Assembly (NCBI RefSeq): GCF_007680845.1
Contig: NZ_VEIY01000002.1
Location: forward strand, 238,118 to 302,117
Direction: 5' to 3'
Length of the DNA: 64,000 bases
Source of the DNA: Curtobacterium pusillum
Lineage (GTDB): Bacteria > Actinomycetota > Actinomycetes > Actinomycetales > Microbacteriaceae
A program made the position numbers and the translations under genes. Shown here piece after piece: positions 10,993 through 20,665 of this stretch. A model generated the notes under the pieces. It ran no database searches. It was not told where the DNA came from and saw only the letters and a program-made list of their open reading frames with translations. The first letter of the stretch is position 1. Each line of letters begins with the position of its first letter.

Positions 10993-11301
10993 TTACAGCT
11001 TGATCTCGATGTTGACGTCGGCCGGCAGGTCGAGTCGCATGAGCGAGTCCACGGCCTTCGGCGTCGGGTCGACGATGTCGATGACCCGCTTGTGCGTGCG
11101 CTTCTCGAAGTGCTCGCGCGAGTCCTTGTACTTGTGGGGAGAACGGATCACGGTGACCACGTTCTTCTCGGTGGGGAGCGGCACCGGGCCGACCACGGTC
11201 GCACCGGCACGGGTCACCGTGTCGACGATCTTCCGGGCCGACGTGTCGATGACCTCGTGGTCGTACGACTTGAGCCGGATGCGGATCTTCTGTCCCGCCA
11301 T
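10993..11301 (-). CDS. rpsJ: 30S ribosomal protein S10
   Basis: Head protein of the small subunit and partner of NusB in transcription antitermination. 102 residues, canonical, from [19 protein letters not shown] to [10 protein letters not shown]. The frame extends far upstream without a stop, but ATG 11301 is the family start. First gene of the S10 operon, preceded by a leader of several hundred bases. Confidence 0.98.
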   Translation of the reverse strand: MAGQKIRIRLKSYDHEVIDTSARKIVDTVTRAGATVVGPVPLPTEKNVVTVIRSPHKYKDSREHFEKRTHKRVIDIVDPTPKAVDSLMRLDLPADVNIEIKL

Positions 11302-11915
11302 GTGTCTCTTTGTCCTCTCTGCGCCGCGCACCCTCGGGCCGCCTGACGCCGCCGCCACCGTGCATTCCTGCACGGCTTGGCTGTTTTCCTGAACCAACCG
11401 GCCGCATCCGCTGGGGATGACCGCTGTTCTCCTGTCAACCGCGCGGGGCGACCGGGGCCGTCCAGCGTGGGCATGTCGTCTCCCCACGTCCGGACACAGC
11501 TGTGGCCGAGCGCTTGCGAGGAGTCGAACGTGTTCTGCTGCCTGCGGCCCAACCCAGCCATGCTGAACACGGGGGTTGTGCACTGCCAGAGCAGTGATCC
11601 TGCGAGCGCGAGCGCCCGCGGAATTCGGAACCGGACAAGTCTCGCATAGGCACGCCATCCGTGCAACCCGGGCGTGTCGCGATTCCGTGGCGTGTCGGGA
11701 TCGGCTCGCTTCCCCGGAACGGCGGGGATCGACGGACTGGAGGCGCGGCTCGTCCCCGGCGGCCACGTCGCCTCCGCAGGCCCTCCGGGCAGCCACCGCG
11801 GACCTCCCCCGCCGACCTCCCCCGCCCCCTCCCCGGCCGAGCGGGCAGGACACGCCGTCGGCGGGACGCCGAGCGGGCAGAACCCGCCGCCCGAGGGACC
11901 CGAGCGGGACGCAAA
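11302..11915 (-). promoter_or_regulatory. Leader and upstream region of the S10 operon
   Basis: No coding gene is supported here. If transcription starts at the candidate promoter 11638-11666, the rpsJ leader is about 330 nt. It is GC-rich with inverted repeats, for example a 6-bp stem at 11581-11596. Long leaders before rpsJ commonly carry autoregulatory structure, but I cannot identify the specific element. Bases 11667-11915 hold spaced CGAGCGGGC repeats and nothing else I recognise. Confidence 0.5.
11638..11666 (-). promoter_or_regulatory. Candidate S10 operon promoter
   Basis: On the minus strand TTGCAC (11661-11666) is followed after 17 bp by GAGACT (11638-11643). The -35 is fair; the -10 keeps the conserved A and final T but lacks the first T. 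Weak support. Confidence 0.3.
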
Positions 11916-11964
11916 GTGCCCGCTCGGCGAGGCCGAGCGGGCACCGGGCGGGCACCGAGCGGGC
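11838..11964. repeat. Spaced CGAGCGGGC direct repeats
   Basis: The motif CGAGCGGG(C/A) recurs at 11838, 11870, 11901, 11934 and 11956, spaced 32, 31, 33 and 22 bp apart, in non-coding DNA between rpsJ and the DarT-like gene. One copy forms half of the hairpin at 11916-11944. Confidence 0.6.
11916..11944 (-). terminator. Terminator after the DarT-like gene
   Basis: Arms 11916-11928 and 11932-11944 form a perfect 13-bp GC-rich stem with a 3-nt loop. On the minus strand it is followed by TTTGC. It lies about 54 bp past the stop at 11998 and would separate that gene from the S10 operon. Confidence 0.75.
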
Positions 11965-11997
11965 GCCGCGCGGGCCCGGCGGCGCCGGGCGCGCGGG

Positions 11998-12807
11998 CTA
12001 CTCCGCGGGGACCGGGGGGACGAACCACGGCGGGAAGACCGCCACCCGCGGCGCGTGTCCGCCGTGGTCCTTGAGGACCGCCTTGACGCTCTGGCGGACC
12101 CGGTCGTTCGGCACGCCGATCACGGCGACGGCGGAGAACGGCACGCTCGGCCCGGCGAGCAGCTCGAGGCCGAGCATCTCCGGGTCGGTGAAGTCCGTGC
12201 GGCGGATGAGGTTCGTCGCGGCGTCGGGGCCGACGGCGAACCGGGCGTCCTCGGCCTCGGCGTCCTGGTCGGCGACGATCACCGACGCCCCGAACGCCGA
12301 GACGGGGACCACGAGCATCACGTACTCGGTCGCGCGGGTGCGGCGCGCGGCGTCGGACCAGCGCTCCCCCTCGGCGCCGGTGCGGAGTTCGTCCCAGCGC
12401 GTGGCGTCGGGCGACAGGGTGAACGGCACGTGCGAGGAGACGGGCGAACCGTCCGGCGCGGTGGCTTCGGCGCGGGCGGCCCGGACCTCGGCCGATGCGA
12501 CGTCGACGACCGGCGTGACCGCGTCGGACGCGAGGATGGCGCCGGAGCCCACGATGTCGTCGAGGTTGTCCACGTGCGTGACGTGGTGCGCACGCAGCGA
12601 GGCGAAGTCACGCGCTTCGGGCAGGTCGGGCACCGGGGACCGCAGCGAGGACGCGGGCGCCGCCGCCTGGCCGGGGACGGTCCGGAGCGAGGTGGTGATC
12701 CGCGTCCGCCGGGGTGTGGGTGTGGGGATCTCCGACGCCGCACGCTGGCGCGGGGCGCAGATGTCGCAGAGTTCGGTCTCGAATCCGTGGATGCACTCGT
12801 CAGTCAC
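11998..12807 (-). CDS. DarT-like (DUF4433-type) protein with N-terminal Cys motif
   Basis: 269 residues. The N-terminus has a possible metal-binding motif ECIHGFETELCDIC, then a Pro/Thr/Arg-rich linker to about residue 65. The remainder begins HHVTHVDNLDDIVGSGAIL, resembling the start of DarT enzymes, which ADP-ribosylate thymidine in single-stranded DNA using NAD+. HVPFTLSP and RFAVGPD also fit that fold, but I could not confirm the catalytic glutamate, so activity is uncertain. No macro-domain antitoxin (DarG) gene is adjacent. GTG at 12807 is chosen because the Cys motif follows at once and GGAAGGA lies 12 bp upstream; TTG at 12861 is possible. Confidence 0.6.
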   Translation of the reverse strand: MTDECIHGFETELCDICAPRQRAASEIPTPTPRRTRITTSLRTVPGQAAAPASSLRSPVPDLPEARDFASLRAHHVTHVDNLDDIVGSGAILASDAVTPVVDVASAEVRAARAEATAPDGSPVSSHVPFTLSPDATRWDELRTGAEGERWSDAARRTRATEYVMLVVPVSAFGASVIVADQDAEAEDARFAVGPDAATNLIRRTDFTDPEMLGLELLAGPSVPFSAVAVIGVPNDRVRQSVKAVLKDHGGHAPRVAVFPPWFVPPVPAE

Positions 12808-12888
12808 GACTGGTGTGGGTCCTTCCGTGCCCGTGTGGGGGTGGTCGGGCACGAGGTCCAACGGTACGTCATCCCGGCCCCTTCCAGG

Positions 12889-13887
12889 TCACTGTCGGTA
12901 GAGGAGGGCACGGACCTCGGACTCGGCGGCGTGGATCCGTGCGGGGTCGATGGTCTCGCCGTGGTCGTACGCGTCGAGCAACCGCGGGTCGATGTAGCTC
13001 TGCCGGCAGACGGTCGGGGTGTTCCCGAGCTCCTCGCTGGCGGCCTTCACCGCGTGCGACACCGCCTTCCGCCGCTTCGCCTGGGACGACTGCGGTCCGG
13101 TCCGGGCGAGGTCGACAGCGGCCGCGACGGTGCCGTGCAGGGTCCGGAAGTCCTTCGCCGTGAACTCGTCCCCGGCGCGCTCCTTGACGTAGGCGTTGAT
13201 GTCCTCGGCGGAGAGCGGCTCCCACTCGGCGCCGCGCCGTTCCCGGAAGGAGAGCAGCCGGGCGTTCGGTCCGCGCCGCTTCATGCCGGCGATCACCGTC
13301 GCGAGGTCGGGGTCGTGGATCGACGACGACCACTCCTGCCCGCTCTTGCCGGGGAAGTCGAGCTCGATTTCGTCCCCGGAGACGTGGGCGTGCGCGCACA
13401 GCAGCGTCGAGAGCCCCCGGCTGCCGTGCTCGGTCGCGTAGCGCTCCGAGCCGACCCGCAGCGACCCCTGGTCGAGCATCCGGAACGCCGCGGCGAGCGC
13501 CCGCTGCCGGTCCGGCTCCGGCCGTCGCAGGTCCATGGTCACGCCGCGTCGGGCGACCGGCAGGGACTCGGCGAGAGCGAGCGCGCGGTCGTACTTGATC
13601 CGGTCCATCCGCTCGCGCCAGCCCGGGTGGTACATGTACTGCCGGCGACCGGCGCCGTCGATGCCGGTCGCGAGGATGTGCCCGTTGTCGTACGGCGAGA
13701 TCCAGACGTCGTCCCACGCGGGCGGGATGACGAGGTCCTCGAGCCGCTGCCGGACCGCGGGGTCCGACACGGTGGTCCCGTCCGGGGCCCGGTAGGAGAA
13801 CCCGCGTCCGCTGCGGACGCGGTGGTAGCCGCGACCGTTGGTCGCGGAGCGGCGGAGGCGTGTCACGTCACCGATGCAACTCGCCAC
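12889..13887 (-). CDS. DNA topoisomerase IB (poxvirus/eukaryote type)
   Basis: Relaxes DNA supercoils by nicking one strand through a 3'-phosphotyrosine. 332 residues: N-terminal domain with VIPPAWDDVWISPYDNGHI, then the catalytic domain. Visible active-site candidates are Arg in GSLRVGSERY, Lys/Arg in FTAKDFRTLHGT, His in the same helix and Tyr in CRQSYIDPRLLDAY, so it appears intact. The start is GTG at 13887; GTG at 13866 (VTRLRRS) is a good alternative because homologues often begin there. Type IB enzymes are patchy in bacteria and additional to TopA. Confidence 0.92.
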   Translation of the reverse strand: MASCIGDVTRLRRSATNGRGYHRVRSGRGFSYRAPDGTTVSDPAVRQRLEDLVIPPAWDDVWISPYDNGHILATGIDGAGRRQYMYHPGWRERMDRIKYDRALALAESLPVARRGVTMDLRRPEPDRQRALAAAFRMLDQGSLRVGSERYATEHGSRGLSTLLCAHAHVSGDEIELDFPGKSGQEWSSSIHDPDLATVIAGMKRRGPNARLLSFRERRGAEWEPLSAEDINAYVKERAGDEFTAKDFRTLHGTVAAAVDLARTGPQSSQAKRRKAVSHAVKAASEELGNTPTVCRQSYIDPRLLDAYDHGETIDPARIHAAESEVRALLYRQ

Positions 13888-14091
13888 CGCCTGTGACCGG
13901 TCCCGTCCGTCAGCAGGTCACGCTCGGCGACGTCGTCCATACGGGCCGACACGGCCCCCTCGGCCCGTCCAGGCGCCCTACGGCAGCGGGAGCACCCGTT
14001 CCGGCGAGGAAGCCCTCTCGCTCGCGCACGGGACGACGTACGCTGCCGGTGTCCGTGGCACCAGCGGACCCCGCGAATCGGAGCCGAGCGT

Positions 14092-14688
14092 ATGGACGAA
14101 CACGACACCGCGGCGGACGATCACACCGTCCGGCCGCTCGACGCATCGACCTGGGACGCCTTCGTCGAGACCTGCGCCACCAGCGGCGGGTACCCGAGCG
14201 GGTGTCACTGCATCGGCATGCACGAGGAGGGCCCGACCCGCGACGCCGCGTGCAACCGCGAACGGAAGCACGCCCGCGTCCTCGCCGGGACCACACACGC
14301 CGCGCTCGTGTTCGCGGGCGACCGCTGCGTGGGCTGGTGTCAGTTCGGGCCGGTGAGCGAGATCGTCCGGATCAAGAACCGGCGCGCCTACGACGTCACG
14401 CAGACCGGGGAACCGCCGCAGTGGCGGATCGGCTGCAACTACGTCCGCGCCGGCCACCGACGGCGGGGGGTTGCGACGCGCGCCCTCGGCGGAGCGCTCG
14501 AGCTCATCGCCGCGAGCGGCGGCGGACGCGTGGAGGGCTACCCCGAACCGGCCGGAGCCGTCCCCGCGGGGTTCCTGTTCCACGGGGCGCTGTCGACCTT
14601 CGAGCGGCTCGGCTTCACCCGGGACCGGCTGATCGGCAAGCACCGGTGGGTGGTGACCCGGACGGTGGAAGCGAGCTCCACGCCCTGA
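14092..14688 (+). CDS. GNAT-family N-acetyltransferase
   Basis: 198 residues. Acetyl-CoA-binding motif A is visible as [19 protein letters not shown] around residue 120, followed by the FERLGFTRDRLIGKHRWV C-terminus typical of GNAT enzymes. The N-terminal region has a Cys/His cluster (ATSGGYPSGCHCIGMH) of unknown role. Start ATG with CGGAG eight bases upstream. Substrate unknown. It stands alone on the plus strand and converges with tuf. Confidence 0.8.
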   Translation: MDEHDTAADDHTVRPLDASTWDAFVETCATSGGYPSGCHCIGMHEEGPTRDAACNRERKHARVLAGTTHAALVFAGDRCVGWCQFGPVSEIVRIKNRRAYDVTQTGEPPQWRIGCNYVRAGHRRRGVATRALGGALELIAASGGGRVEGYPEPAGAVPAGFLFHGALSTFERLGFTRDRLIGKHRWVVTRTVEASSTP

Positions 14689-14702
14689 CCCCGGGAACAC
14701 GA

Positions 14703-14736
14703 AAGCGGGGCCGGACCCGAAGGCCCGACCCCGCTT
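14703..14736. terminator. Terminator between GNAT gene and tuf
   Basis: Arms 14703-14714 and 14725-14736 pair over 12 bp with one G-U in the minus-strand RNA; on the minus strand it continues into TCGTGTTCCC. It ends tuf transcription and may serve the convergent GNAT gene. Confidence 0.75.
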
Positions 14737-14754
14737 GCACGCAGGTAACCGGAG

Positions 14755-15942
14755 TTACTTGACGATCTCCTCGACCGTACCAGCGCCGACCGTGCGGCCA
14801 CCCTCACGGATGGCGAAACGGAGGCCCGGCTCCATGGCGATCGGCTGGATCAGCTCGACGGCCATCGAAACGGTGTCGCCGGGCATGACCATCTCGGTGC
14901 CCTCGGGCAGCGTGATGACACCGGTGACGTCGGTGGTGCGGAAGTAGAACTGCGGACGGTAGTTCGCGTAGAACGGGTTGTGACGCCCGCCCTCTTCCTT
15001 GGTCAGGATGTACGCGTTCGCCTTGAACTCGGTGTGCGGCGTGACCGAACCCGGCTTCACGACGACCTGGCCGCGCTCCACGTCCTCGCGCTTGAGGCCA
15101 CGGATGAGCAGACCGGTGTTGTCACCAGCCTCGGCCTTGTCGAGCAGCTTGCGGAACATCTCGATGCCCGTGACCGTGGTCTTCTGCGTCGGGCGGATGC
15201 CGACGATCTCGACCTCGGAGTTGAGGTCGAGCGTGCCACGCTCGACACGACCGGTGACGACGGTGCCACGACCGGTGATCGTGAAGACGTCCTCGATCGG
15301 CATCAGGAAGGGCTGGTCGGTGGCGCGCACCGGGTCCGGAACGGACTCGTCGACGGCGGCCATCAGGTCCTGGACGGACTTGACCCACTTCTCGTCGCCC
15401 TCGAGCGCCTTGAGCGCCGAGACCTGCACGACGGGGGCGTCCTCGTCGAACTCCTGCGAGCCGAGCAGCTCGCGGACCTCGAGCTCGACGAGCTCCAGGA
15501 TCTCCTCGTCGTCCACCATGTCGGACTTGTTCAGCGCGACGACGATGTACGGCACGCCGACCTGGCGGGCGAGCAGCACGTGCTCACGCGTCTGGGGCAT
15601 CGGGCCGTCGGTGGCGGCGACCACGAGGATCGCGCCGTCCATCTGTGCCGCACCCGTGATCATGTTCTTCACGTAGTCAGCGTGACCAGGAGCGTCGACG
15701 TGCGCGTAGTGGCGCTTCTCGGTCTGGTACTCGACGTGCGAGATGTTGATCGTGATGCCGCGCTCGCGCTCTTCGGGAGCGTTGTCGATCTGCGCGAAGT
15801 CACGGGCCTCGTTGAGGTCCGGGTACTGGTCGTGCAGAACCTTGGTGATCGCCGCCGTGAGCGTGGTCTTGCCGTGGTCGACGTGACCGATGGTTCCGAT
15901 GTTGACGTGCGGCTTGGTGCGCTCGAACTTGGCCTTGGCCAC
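14755..15942 (-). CDS. tuf: Elongation factor Tu
   Basis: GTPase that delivers aminoacyl-tRNA to the ribosomal A site. 395 residues, normal length. G1 GHVDHGKTT near residue 19, G3 [13 protein letters not shown]4 NKSDMVDD, followed by beta-barrel domains 2 and 3 ending [13 protein letters not shown] start preceded by GAGGAGG. Separated from fusA by 146 bp with a plausible -10, so it can be transcribed both with the str operon and alone. Confidence 0.98.
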   Translation of the reverse strand: MAKAKFERTKPHVNIGTIGHVDHGKTTLTAAITKVLHDQYPDLNEARDFAQIDNAPEERERGITINISHVEYQTEKRHYAHVDAPGHADYVKNMITGAAQMDGAILVVAATDGPMPQTREHVLLARQVGVPYIVVALNKSDMVDDEEILELVELEVRELLGSQEFDEDAPVVQVSALKALEGDEKWVKSVQDLMAAVDESVPDPVRATDQPFLMPIEDVFTITGRGTVVTGRVERGTLDLNSEVEIVGIRPTQKTTVTGIEMFRKLLDKAEAGDNTGLLIRGLKREDVERGQVVVKPGSVTPHTEFKANAYILTKEEGGRHNPFYANYRPQFYFRTTDVTGVITLPEGTEMVMPGDTVSMAVELIQPIAMEPGLRFAIREGGRTVGAGTVEEIVK

Positions 15943-16026
15943 TGGGGTCCTCCTCAGGACTGAAGAAGCGACACCCCCGGCCGGCCCTTTGTGGGCACGG
16001 ATCGTTGGTGCGCGGTGTGTGTCTTT

Positions 16027-16032
16027 ACTGTA
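16027..16032 (-). promoter_or_regulatory. Possible tuf promoter -10
   Basis: TACAGT on the minus strand about 85 bp before tuf fits TAnnnT, but no good -35 lies 16-18 bp upstream. The surrounding gap between fusA and tuf holds no other feature I recognise. Confidence 0.3.
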
Positions 16033-16088
16033 CTTGGTGGCGAGGGGCCCGTCGCCGGGCGCCCCCGCCTGTGGAGAACGCCGGAGCG

Positions 16089-18206
16089 TTACTCCCCGGT
16101 GTTCTTCGCGATGATCTCCTCGGCGACCTTGGCCGGGACCTGGCTGTAGGTCTCGAAGGTCATCGAGTAGACGGCACGACCGGAGGTCTTCGAACGAAGG
16201 TCACCGACGTAGCCGAACATCTCGGACAGCGGCACGCTCGCGCGGACCACCTTGACGCCCGAGGCGTCCTCCATCGAGGCGATCTGGCCACGACGGGAGT
16301 TGAGGTCACCGATGACGTCGCCCATGTACTCCTCCGGAGTACGGACCTCGACGGCCATGATCGGCTCGAGGATGGCGGGACCGGCCTTGCGGGCCGCTTC
16401 CTTGTAGGCGATGGAACCGGCGATCTTGAACGCCATCTCGGACGAGTCGACGTCGTGCGCCGCACCGTCCTTGAGGGTGGCGCGGACGCCGACGGTCGGG
16501 TACCCGGCGAGGATGCCGACCTGCATGGCGTCCTGGATACCGGCGTCGACCGACGGGATGTACTCGCGCGGGACACGGCCACCCGAGGTCGCGTTGACGA
16601 ACTCGTAGACCTTCTCGCTCGTGACCTCCATCGGCTCGAGCGCGATCTGCACCTTCGCGAACTGACCGGAGCCACCGGTCTGCTTCTTGTGGGTGTAGTC
16701 GTAGCGCTCGACGACCTTGGTCAGCGTCTCGCGGTAGGCCACCTGGGGCTTGCCGACGCTGGCCTCGACGTGGAACTCGCGCTTCATCCGGTCGACGAGG
16801 ATGTCGAGGTGGAGCTCGCCCATGCCCTTGATCGTCGTCTGACCGGTCTCGGCGTTGAGCTCGACGCGGAACGTCGGGTCCTCTTCGGCGAGCTTCTGGA
16901 TGGCCGTGGAGAGCTTCTCCTGGTCGGCCTTCGTGTTCGGCTCGATCGCGACCTCGATCACGGGCTCCGGGAAGGTCATCGACTCGAGGACGACCGGGTT
17001 CTGCGGGTCGCAGAGGGTGTCGCCCGTGGTCGTGTCCTTGAGACCGATGACCGCGTAGATGTGCCCGGCGGTCACGTTGCCGACCGGGTTCTCCTTGTTG
17101 GAGTGCATCTGGAAGATCTTGCCGATGCGCTCCTTCTTGCCCTTGGTCGAGTTGATGACCTGTGCACCGGACTCGATGGAGCCGGAGTACACGCGAACGT
17201 AGGTGAGGCGACCGAAGAACGGGTGCACCGCGACCTTGAACGCGAGGGCGGAGAACGGCTCGGAGGCATCCGGCTTGCGGATGATCTCCTTCTCTTCGTC
17301 CTTGACGTCGTGGCCGATCATCGGCGGCACGTCGAGCGGGGACGGGAGGTAGTCGACGACCGCGTCGAGCATCGGCTGGACGCCGCGGTTCTTGAACGCG
17401 GAGCCGCAGAGGATCGGGTAGAGCGTGCTGCTCACCGTGAGGGCACGGATCGCGGCCTTGATCTCGGCGACCGAGAAGTCGGTGTCACCGTCGAGGTAGC
17501 GCTCCATGAGGACGTCGTCCGCCTCGGCCACGCGCTCGATGAGCTTCTCGCGGTACTCGGCGGCACGGTCGGCCAGGTCGGCCGGGATCTCCTCGATGGT
17601 GTACTTCGCACCCATCTCGACGTCACCCTTGGCGTCGCCGCGCCAGGTCAGTGCACGCATCTCGACCAGGTCGACGACGCCCTCGAAGGAGCTCTCGGAA
17701 CCGATCGGCAGCTGGAGCACGAGGGGCTCGGCGCCGAGGCGGTTCACGATGGTGTCGACCGTGTAGTAGAAGTCCGCGCCGAGCTTGTCCATCTTGTTGA
17801 CGAAGCAGATGCGGGGGACGTCGTACTTGTCCGCCTGACGCCAGACGGTCTCGGACTGGGGCTCGACGCCCTCCTTGCCGTCGAAGACGGCGACCGCACC
17901 GTCGAGGACGCGGAGCGAGCGCTCCACCTCGACCGTGAAGTCCACGTGACCGGGAGTGTCGATGATGTTGATCTGGTTGTTGTCCCAGAAGCAGGTCGTC
18001 GCGGCCGACGTGATCGTGATGCCGCGCTCCTGCTCCTGCGCCATCCAGTCCATCGTCGCGGCGCCGTCGTGGACCTCACCGATCTTGTGCGTGATGCCCG
18101 TGTAGAACAGGATGCGCTCGGTCGTCGTGGTCTTGCCGGCATCGATGTGCGCCATGATGCCGATGTTGCGGACCTTGTTCAGGTCGGTGAGCACGTCCTG
18201 TGCCAC
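16089..18206 (-). CDS. fusA: Elongation factor G
   Basis: GTPase that drives tRNA-mRNA translocation and, with RRF, ribosome recycling. 705 residues, full length. G1 [15 protein letters not shown] near residue 20, G3 [16 protein letters not shown]4 [12 protein letters not shown], domains II-V complete to the end ([14 protein letters not shown] is the usual domain V region, here [14 protein letters not shown]). GTG start with GGAGG upstream. Lies between rpsG and tuf in the classical str order. Confidence 0.98.
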   Translation of the reverse strand: MAQDVLTDLNKVRNIGIMAHIDAGKTTTTERILFYTGITHKIGEVHDGAATMDWMAQEQERGITITSAATTCFWDNNQINIIDTPGHVDFTVEVERSLRVLDGAVAVFDGKEGVEPQSETVWRQADKYDVPRICFVNKMDKLGADFYYTVDTIVNRLGAEPLVLQLPIGSESSFEGVVDLVEMRALTWRGDAKGDVEMGAKYTIEEIPADLADRAAEYREKLIERVAEADDVLMERYLDGDTDFSVAEIKAAIRALTVSSTLYPILCGSAFKNRGVQPMLDAVVDYLPSPLDVPPMIGHDVKDEEKEIIRKPDASEPFSALAFKVAVHPFFGRLTYVRVYSGSIESGAQVINSTKGKKERIGKIFQMHSNKENPVGNVTAGHIYAVIGLKDTTTGDTLCDPQNPVVLESMTFPEPVIEVAIEPNTKADQEKLSTAIQKLAEEDPTFRVELNAETGQTTIKGMGELHLDILVDRMKREFHVEASVGKPQVAYRETLTKVVERYDYTHKKQTGGSGQFAKVQIALEPMEVTSEKVYEFVNATSGGRVPREYIPSVDAGIQDAMQVGILAGYPTVGVRATLKDGAAHDVDSSEMAFKIAGSIAYKEAARKAGPAILEPIMAVEVRTPEEYMGDVIGDLNSRRGQIASMEDASGVKVVRASVPLSEMFGYVGDLRSKTSGRAVYSMTFETYSQVPAKVAEEIIAKNTGE

Positions 18207-18243
18207 AGGTTCCTCCGGAAGAGTTGTAGGAGAGGTTGGCGTC

Positions 18244-18284
18244 CGTCCGGGCGCCAGCGGTTCATGACCACCGGCGCCCGGACG
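18244..18284 (-). promoter_or_regulatory. Hairpin between rpsG and fusA
   Basis: Arms 18244-18255 and 18273-18284 are a perfect 12-bp inverted repeat around a 17-nt loop just after the rpsG stop. No T-run follows. It could modulate read-through or RNA processing inside the str operon. Confidence 0.5.
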
Positions 18285-18293
18285 GTGCCGGGA

Positions 18294-18764
18294 CTACCAG
18301 CGGTAGTGGGCGAAGGCCTTGTTCGACTCGGCCATCTTGTGCGTGTCTTCACGGCGCTTGACCGCGGCGCCGAGACCGTTCGACGCGTCGAGGATCTCGT
18401 TCATGAGACGCTCGGTCATCGTCTTCTCGCGACGGGCCTTGGCGTACGAGGTCAGCCAGCGGAGCGCGAGGGTGTTCGCGCGGTGCGGCTTGACCTCGAC
18501 CGGGACCTGGTAGGTCGAGCCACCGACGCGGCGGCTGCGGACCTCGAGGGTCGGACGGACGTTGTCGAGCGCCTTCTTGAGCGTCGCGACGGCGTCCTGC
18601 TGGTTCTTGGCGGAAACGCCTTCGAGTGCGTCGTAGACGATGCGCTCGGCGAGGCCCTTCTTGCCGTCCAGCAGGATCTTGTTCACGAGCTGGGAGACGA
18701 TCGGCGCGCCGTAGACCGGGTCTGCGACGACGGGACGCTTGGGGGCGGGACCCTTACGAGGCAT
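18294..18764 (-). CDS. rpsG: 30S ribosomal protein S7
   Basis: Primary 16S rRNA-binding protein of the head, contacting E-site tRNA; in E. coli it represses the str operon. 156 residues, normal. Begins [19 protein letters not shown] and ends [20 protein letters not shown] ([16 protein letters not shown]). Four bases after rpsL. Confidence 0.98.
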   Translation of the reverse strand: MPRKGPAPKRPVVADPVYGAPIVSQLVNKILLDGKKGLAERIVYDALEGVSAKNQQDAVATLKKALDNVRPTLEVRSRRVGGSTYQVPVEVKPHRANTLALRWLTSYAKARREKTMTERLMNEILDASNGLGAAVKRREDTHKMAESNKAFAHYRW

Positions 18765-18768
18765 TGGC

Positions 18769-19137
18769 TCAACCCTTCTTCGCGCCGTAGCGGCTACGCG
18801 CCTGCTTACGGTTCTTCACGGCCTGCGTGTCGAGCGCGCCGCGGATGATCTTGTAGCGGACACCGGGGAGGTCCTTCACACGACCGCCGCGCACGAGCAC
18901 CATCGAGTGCTCCTGGAGGTTGTGGCCCTCACCGGGGATGTAGGCCGTGACCTCGGTACCGTTCGAGAGCTTCACACGAGCGACCTTGCGCAGGGCGGAG
19001 TTCGGCTTCTTCGGGGTGGTGGTGTAGACGCGGGTGCACACACCACGCTGCTGGGGGTTCGCCTTCAGGGCGGGCGCCTTGGTCTTGGTGACCTTCGGCG
19101 AACGACCCTTGCGAACGAGCTGCTGAATAGTAGGCAA
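18769..19137 (-). CDS. rpsL: 30S ribosomal protein S12
   Basis: Decoding-site protein. 122 residues, with the conserved loops [17 protein letters not shown] and [17 protein letters not shown]. The lysines that change in streptomycin-resistant bacteria (PKKPNS and RVKDLP) are present, so the wild-type sensitive form is predicted. The start is TTG (19137) with AGGAGA seven bases upstream; the longer upstream frame does not resemble S12. First gene of the str operon. Confidence 0.97.
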   Translation of the reverse strand: MPTIQQLVRKGRSPKVTKTKAPALKANPQQRGVCTRVYTTTPKKPNSALRKVARVKLSNGTEVTAYIPGEGHNLQEHSMVLVRGGRVKDLPGVRYKIIRGALDTQAVKNRKQARSRYGAKKG

Positions 19138-19493
19138 CTGTTCTCCTGGTCCTGCTCGTGTTCTCTGGCCGACGCGGACCGCCGGCTTCCTCATCCCACG
19201 CTGATCACCGCCTGACGGCGAGTGGTGAGTGGGGGATGGAGGCCGGTCGACCGTCGGTCGGACCGGCTCTTTCGGGCGCGCACGAGGGCGCACACCCGGA
19301 AGAGACTACCTGCGTCACACGGCGAAATCAATCCGGGCGCGTCGCCCTGGAGGCGCGTGCCGACCGCCCTGGGCGAACACGCGCCCGGTGGGTGGTCGCG
19401 TTCGGCGCGGGGCGCACCGCCGGGCCAGTCCTGCGGAGCCGCGCCGCGCCTCCAGACCGGCCGTGGACCGTACCGGTGCGGACGCGAGCCGGG
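19138..19493 (-). promoter_or_regulatory. Promoter and leader region of the str operon
   Basis: 356 bp without a supported gene. It contains the promoter at 19303-19331, a leader of about 160 nt with short GC-rich inverted repeats before the TTG of rpsL, and, beyond the promoter, about 160 bp after the stop of the upstream membrane-protein gene in which I see no clear terminator. Confidence 0.6.
19303..19331 (-). promoter_or_regulatory. str operon promoter
   Basis: TTGATT (19326-19331) and TAGTCT (19303-19308) on the minus strand are separated by exactly 17 bp. Both fit actinobacterial housekeeping promoters (TTGA.. and TAnnnT), and the position suits rpsL. Confidence 0.65.
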
Positions 19494-20630
19494 TCAGGAA
19501 CCGGTGTCCGAGGAGCCGTTGCCGACCGCTGAGCGGAACTGCGCGCCCGCGTCGGTGAACCCGGTGACGTACCCGCTCGCGTTGACGTTGATCGGACCGG
19601 CCGAGGCCGTCCCGACGCCGCCTGGTCCGGAGATGTCGGCCGTGAAGGTCGCGCTGCCGGGCGTCGTCGTCGTGACCAGCCAGCCGTTCGACAGCCAGTC
19701 GCCCACCGCGACCGAGGGGCGGGCGTCGAGCGTCCACTTCTGGTTCGTGTAGGTGTACGAGGAGTCCTGCCCGTAGGCGTAGAAGCTGCAGCCCGCCGGC
19801 TCGGCGTCGGTCGACGCGATGCAGCCGTCCACCCACGCGTCCACCGCGCCCTTCGCGGACTGCTCCCCCGCGGCGGTGAGCTTCGTCGTCATCGACACCG
19901 GGCTCGAGGCCGAGCCGCCGAACCCGGCCACCGTCGCCGTCGTCGCGTCCGCCGAGTACCACTTGCCGCCGTCCACCGCGACGTCGTACGTGCCGGGGAG
20001 CGCCGTGAGCGTGACCGTGCCGTCCTTCGAGGTGGTCGTCGACTGCCCGCCGACCTCCACCGTCGCGCCGGCCGGACCGCGCACGCTGACGTCGACCGCA
20101 CCGAGTCGGGGTGCCTCGAGCTCCCACACCGGGAACACGCCCCAGTCGGTGCCCGTCTTGTCGAGCGTGAACGTCGAGGAGACGTCGCGCCCGCCCTGGC
20201 GCAGGTACGCCGTCACCGTCGCGGTGTCGCCGTCGTCGCGGGTGGCCGCGATGCGGTACCCCGTGACCCGGCTGGTCGCCTTGGCGTACGCGGCGTCCGT
20301 CAGCAGCACGTCGTCCTTGTCGTGGTCGATGCCGGCGGACTCCAAGGCTGCGTCGACGCGTCCGGCCGTCAGGTCGTCGAGGAACGCGCGCACCGGGCGG
20401 TCGGCGGAGTGCGAGGCCGTCCCGACCGAGTACCCGACCACGCCCGCGACGAGCAGCAGCACGACCGCCGCACCGCCCGCGATGATCCCGACGAGGGCGC
20501 CGCGGCGGAGCTTCTTCCGCGGAGCCGCCGGTGCCGCGGCGCCCGTCGTCGCGGGAGCCCCGCGCTCCCCGCTGATCGAGTCGACGTCGGGGACGGACCC
20601 CCACCCGTCGGCCTGGTGCTGCTCGGTCAT
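19494..20630 (-). CDS. Single-pass membrane protein with extracytoplasmic beta domains
   Basis: 378 residues, not assigned to a named family. Residues 1-40 are a polar cytosolic tail (MTEQHQADGWGSVPDVDSIS), followed by KKLRRGALVGIIAGGAAVVL, a transmembrane anchor near residues 42-65. The outside part contains a repeated-domain pattern: a region resembling DUF4878-type lipoprotein domains, then PGTYDVAVDGGKWYSADAT, like a PEGA/carboxypeptidase-regulatory fold. Cysteines occur in DGCIASTDAEPAGCSFY. Start ATG at 20630. It ends a possible three-gene run with the two genes upstream. Confidence 0.75.
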   Translation of the reverse strand: MTEQHQADGWGSVPDVDSISGERGAPATTGAAAPAAPRKKLRRGALVGIIAGGAAVVLLLVAGVVGYSVGTASHSADRPVRAFLDDLTAGRVDAALESAGIDHDKDDVLLTDAAYAKATSRVTGYRIAATRDDGDTATVTAYLRQGGRDVSSTFTLDKTGTDWGVFPVWELEAPRLGAVDVSVRGPAGATVEVGGQSTTTSKDGTVTLTALPGTYDVAVDGGKWYSADATTATVAGFGGSASSPVSMTTKLTAAGEQSAKGAVDAWVDGCIASTDAEPAGCSFYAYGQDSSYTYTNQKWTLDARPSVAVGDWLSNGWLVTTTTPGSATFTADISGPGGVGTASAGPINVNASGYVTGFTDAGAQFRSAVGNGSSDTGS

Positions 20631-20665
20631 CGGTCCCCCGTCGTCCTGTGGTGCTCCCGGAAACA

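Noticed and set aside
11576..13896. Overlapping plus-strand open frames across the S10 leader, DarT-like and topoisomerase genes
   Set aside because: No RBS or recognisable domain; Arg/Pro/Gly-rich shadow of the minus-strand genes.
16005..18848. Very long open frame on the plus strand opposite fusA and rpsG
   Set aside because: Antisense to highly conserved genes; composition is Leu/Asp/Arg/Val shadow of GC-rich codons, without motifs or RBS.
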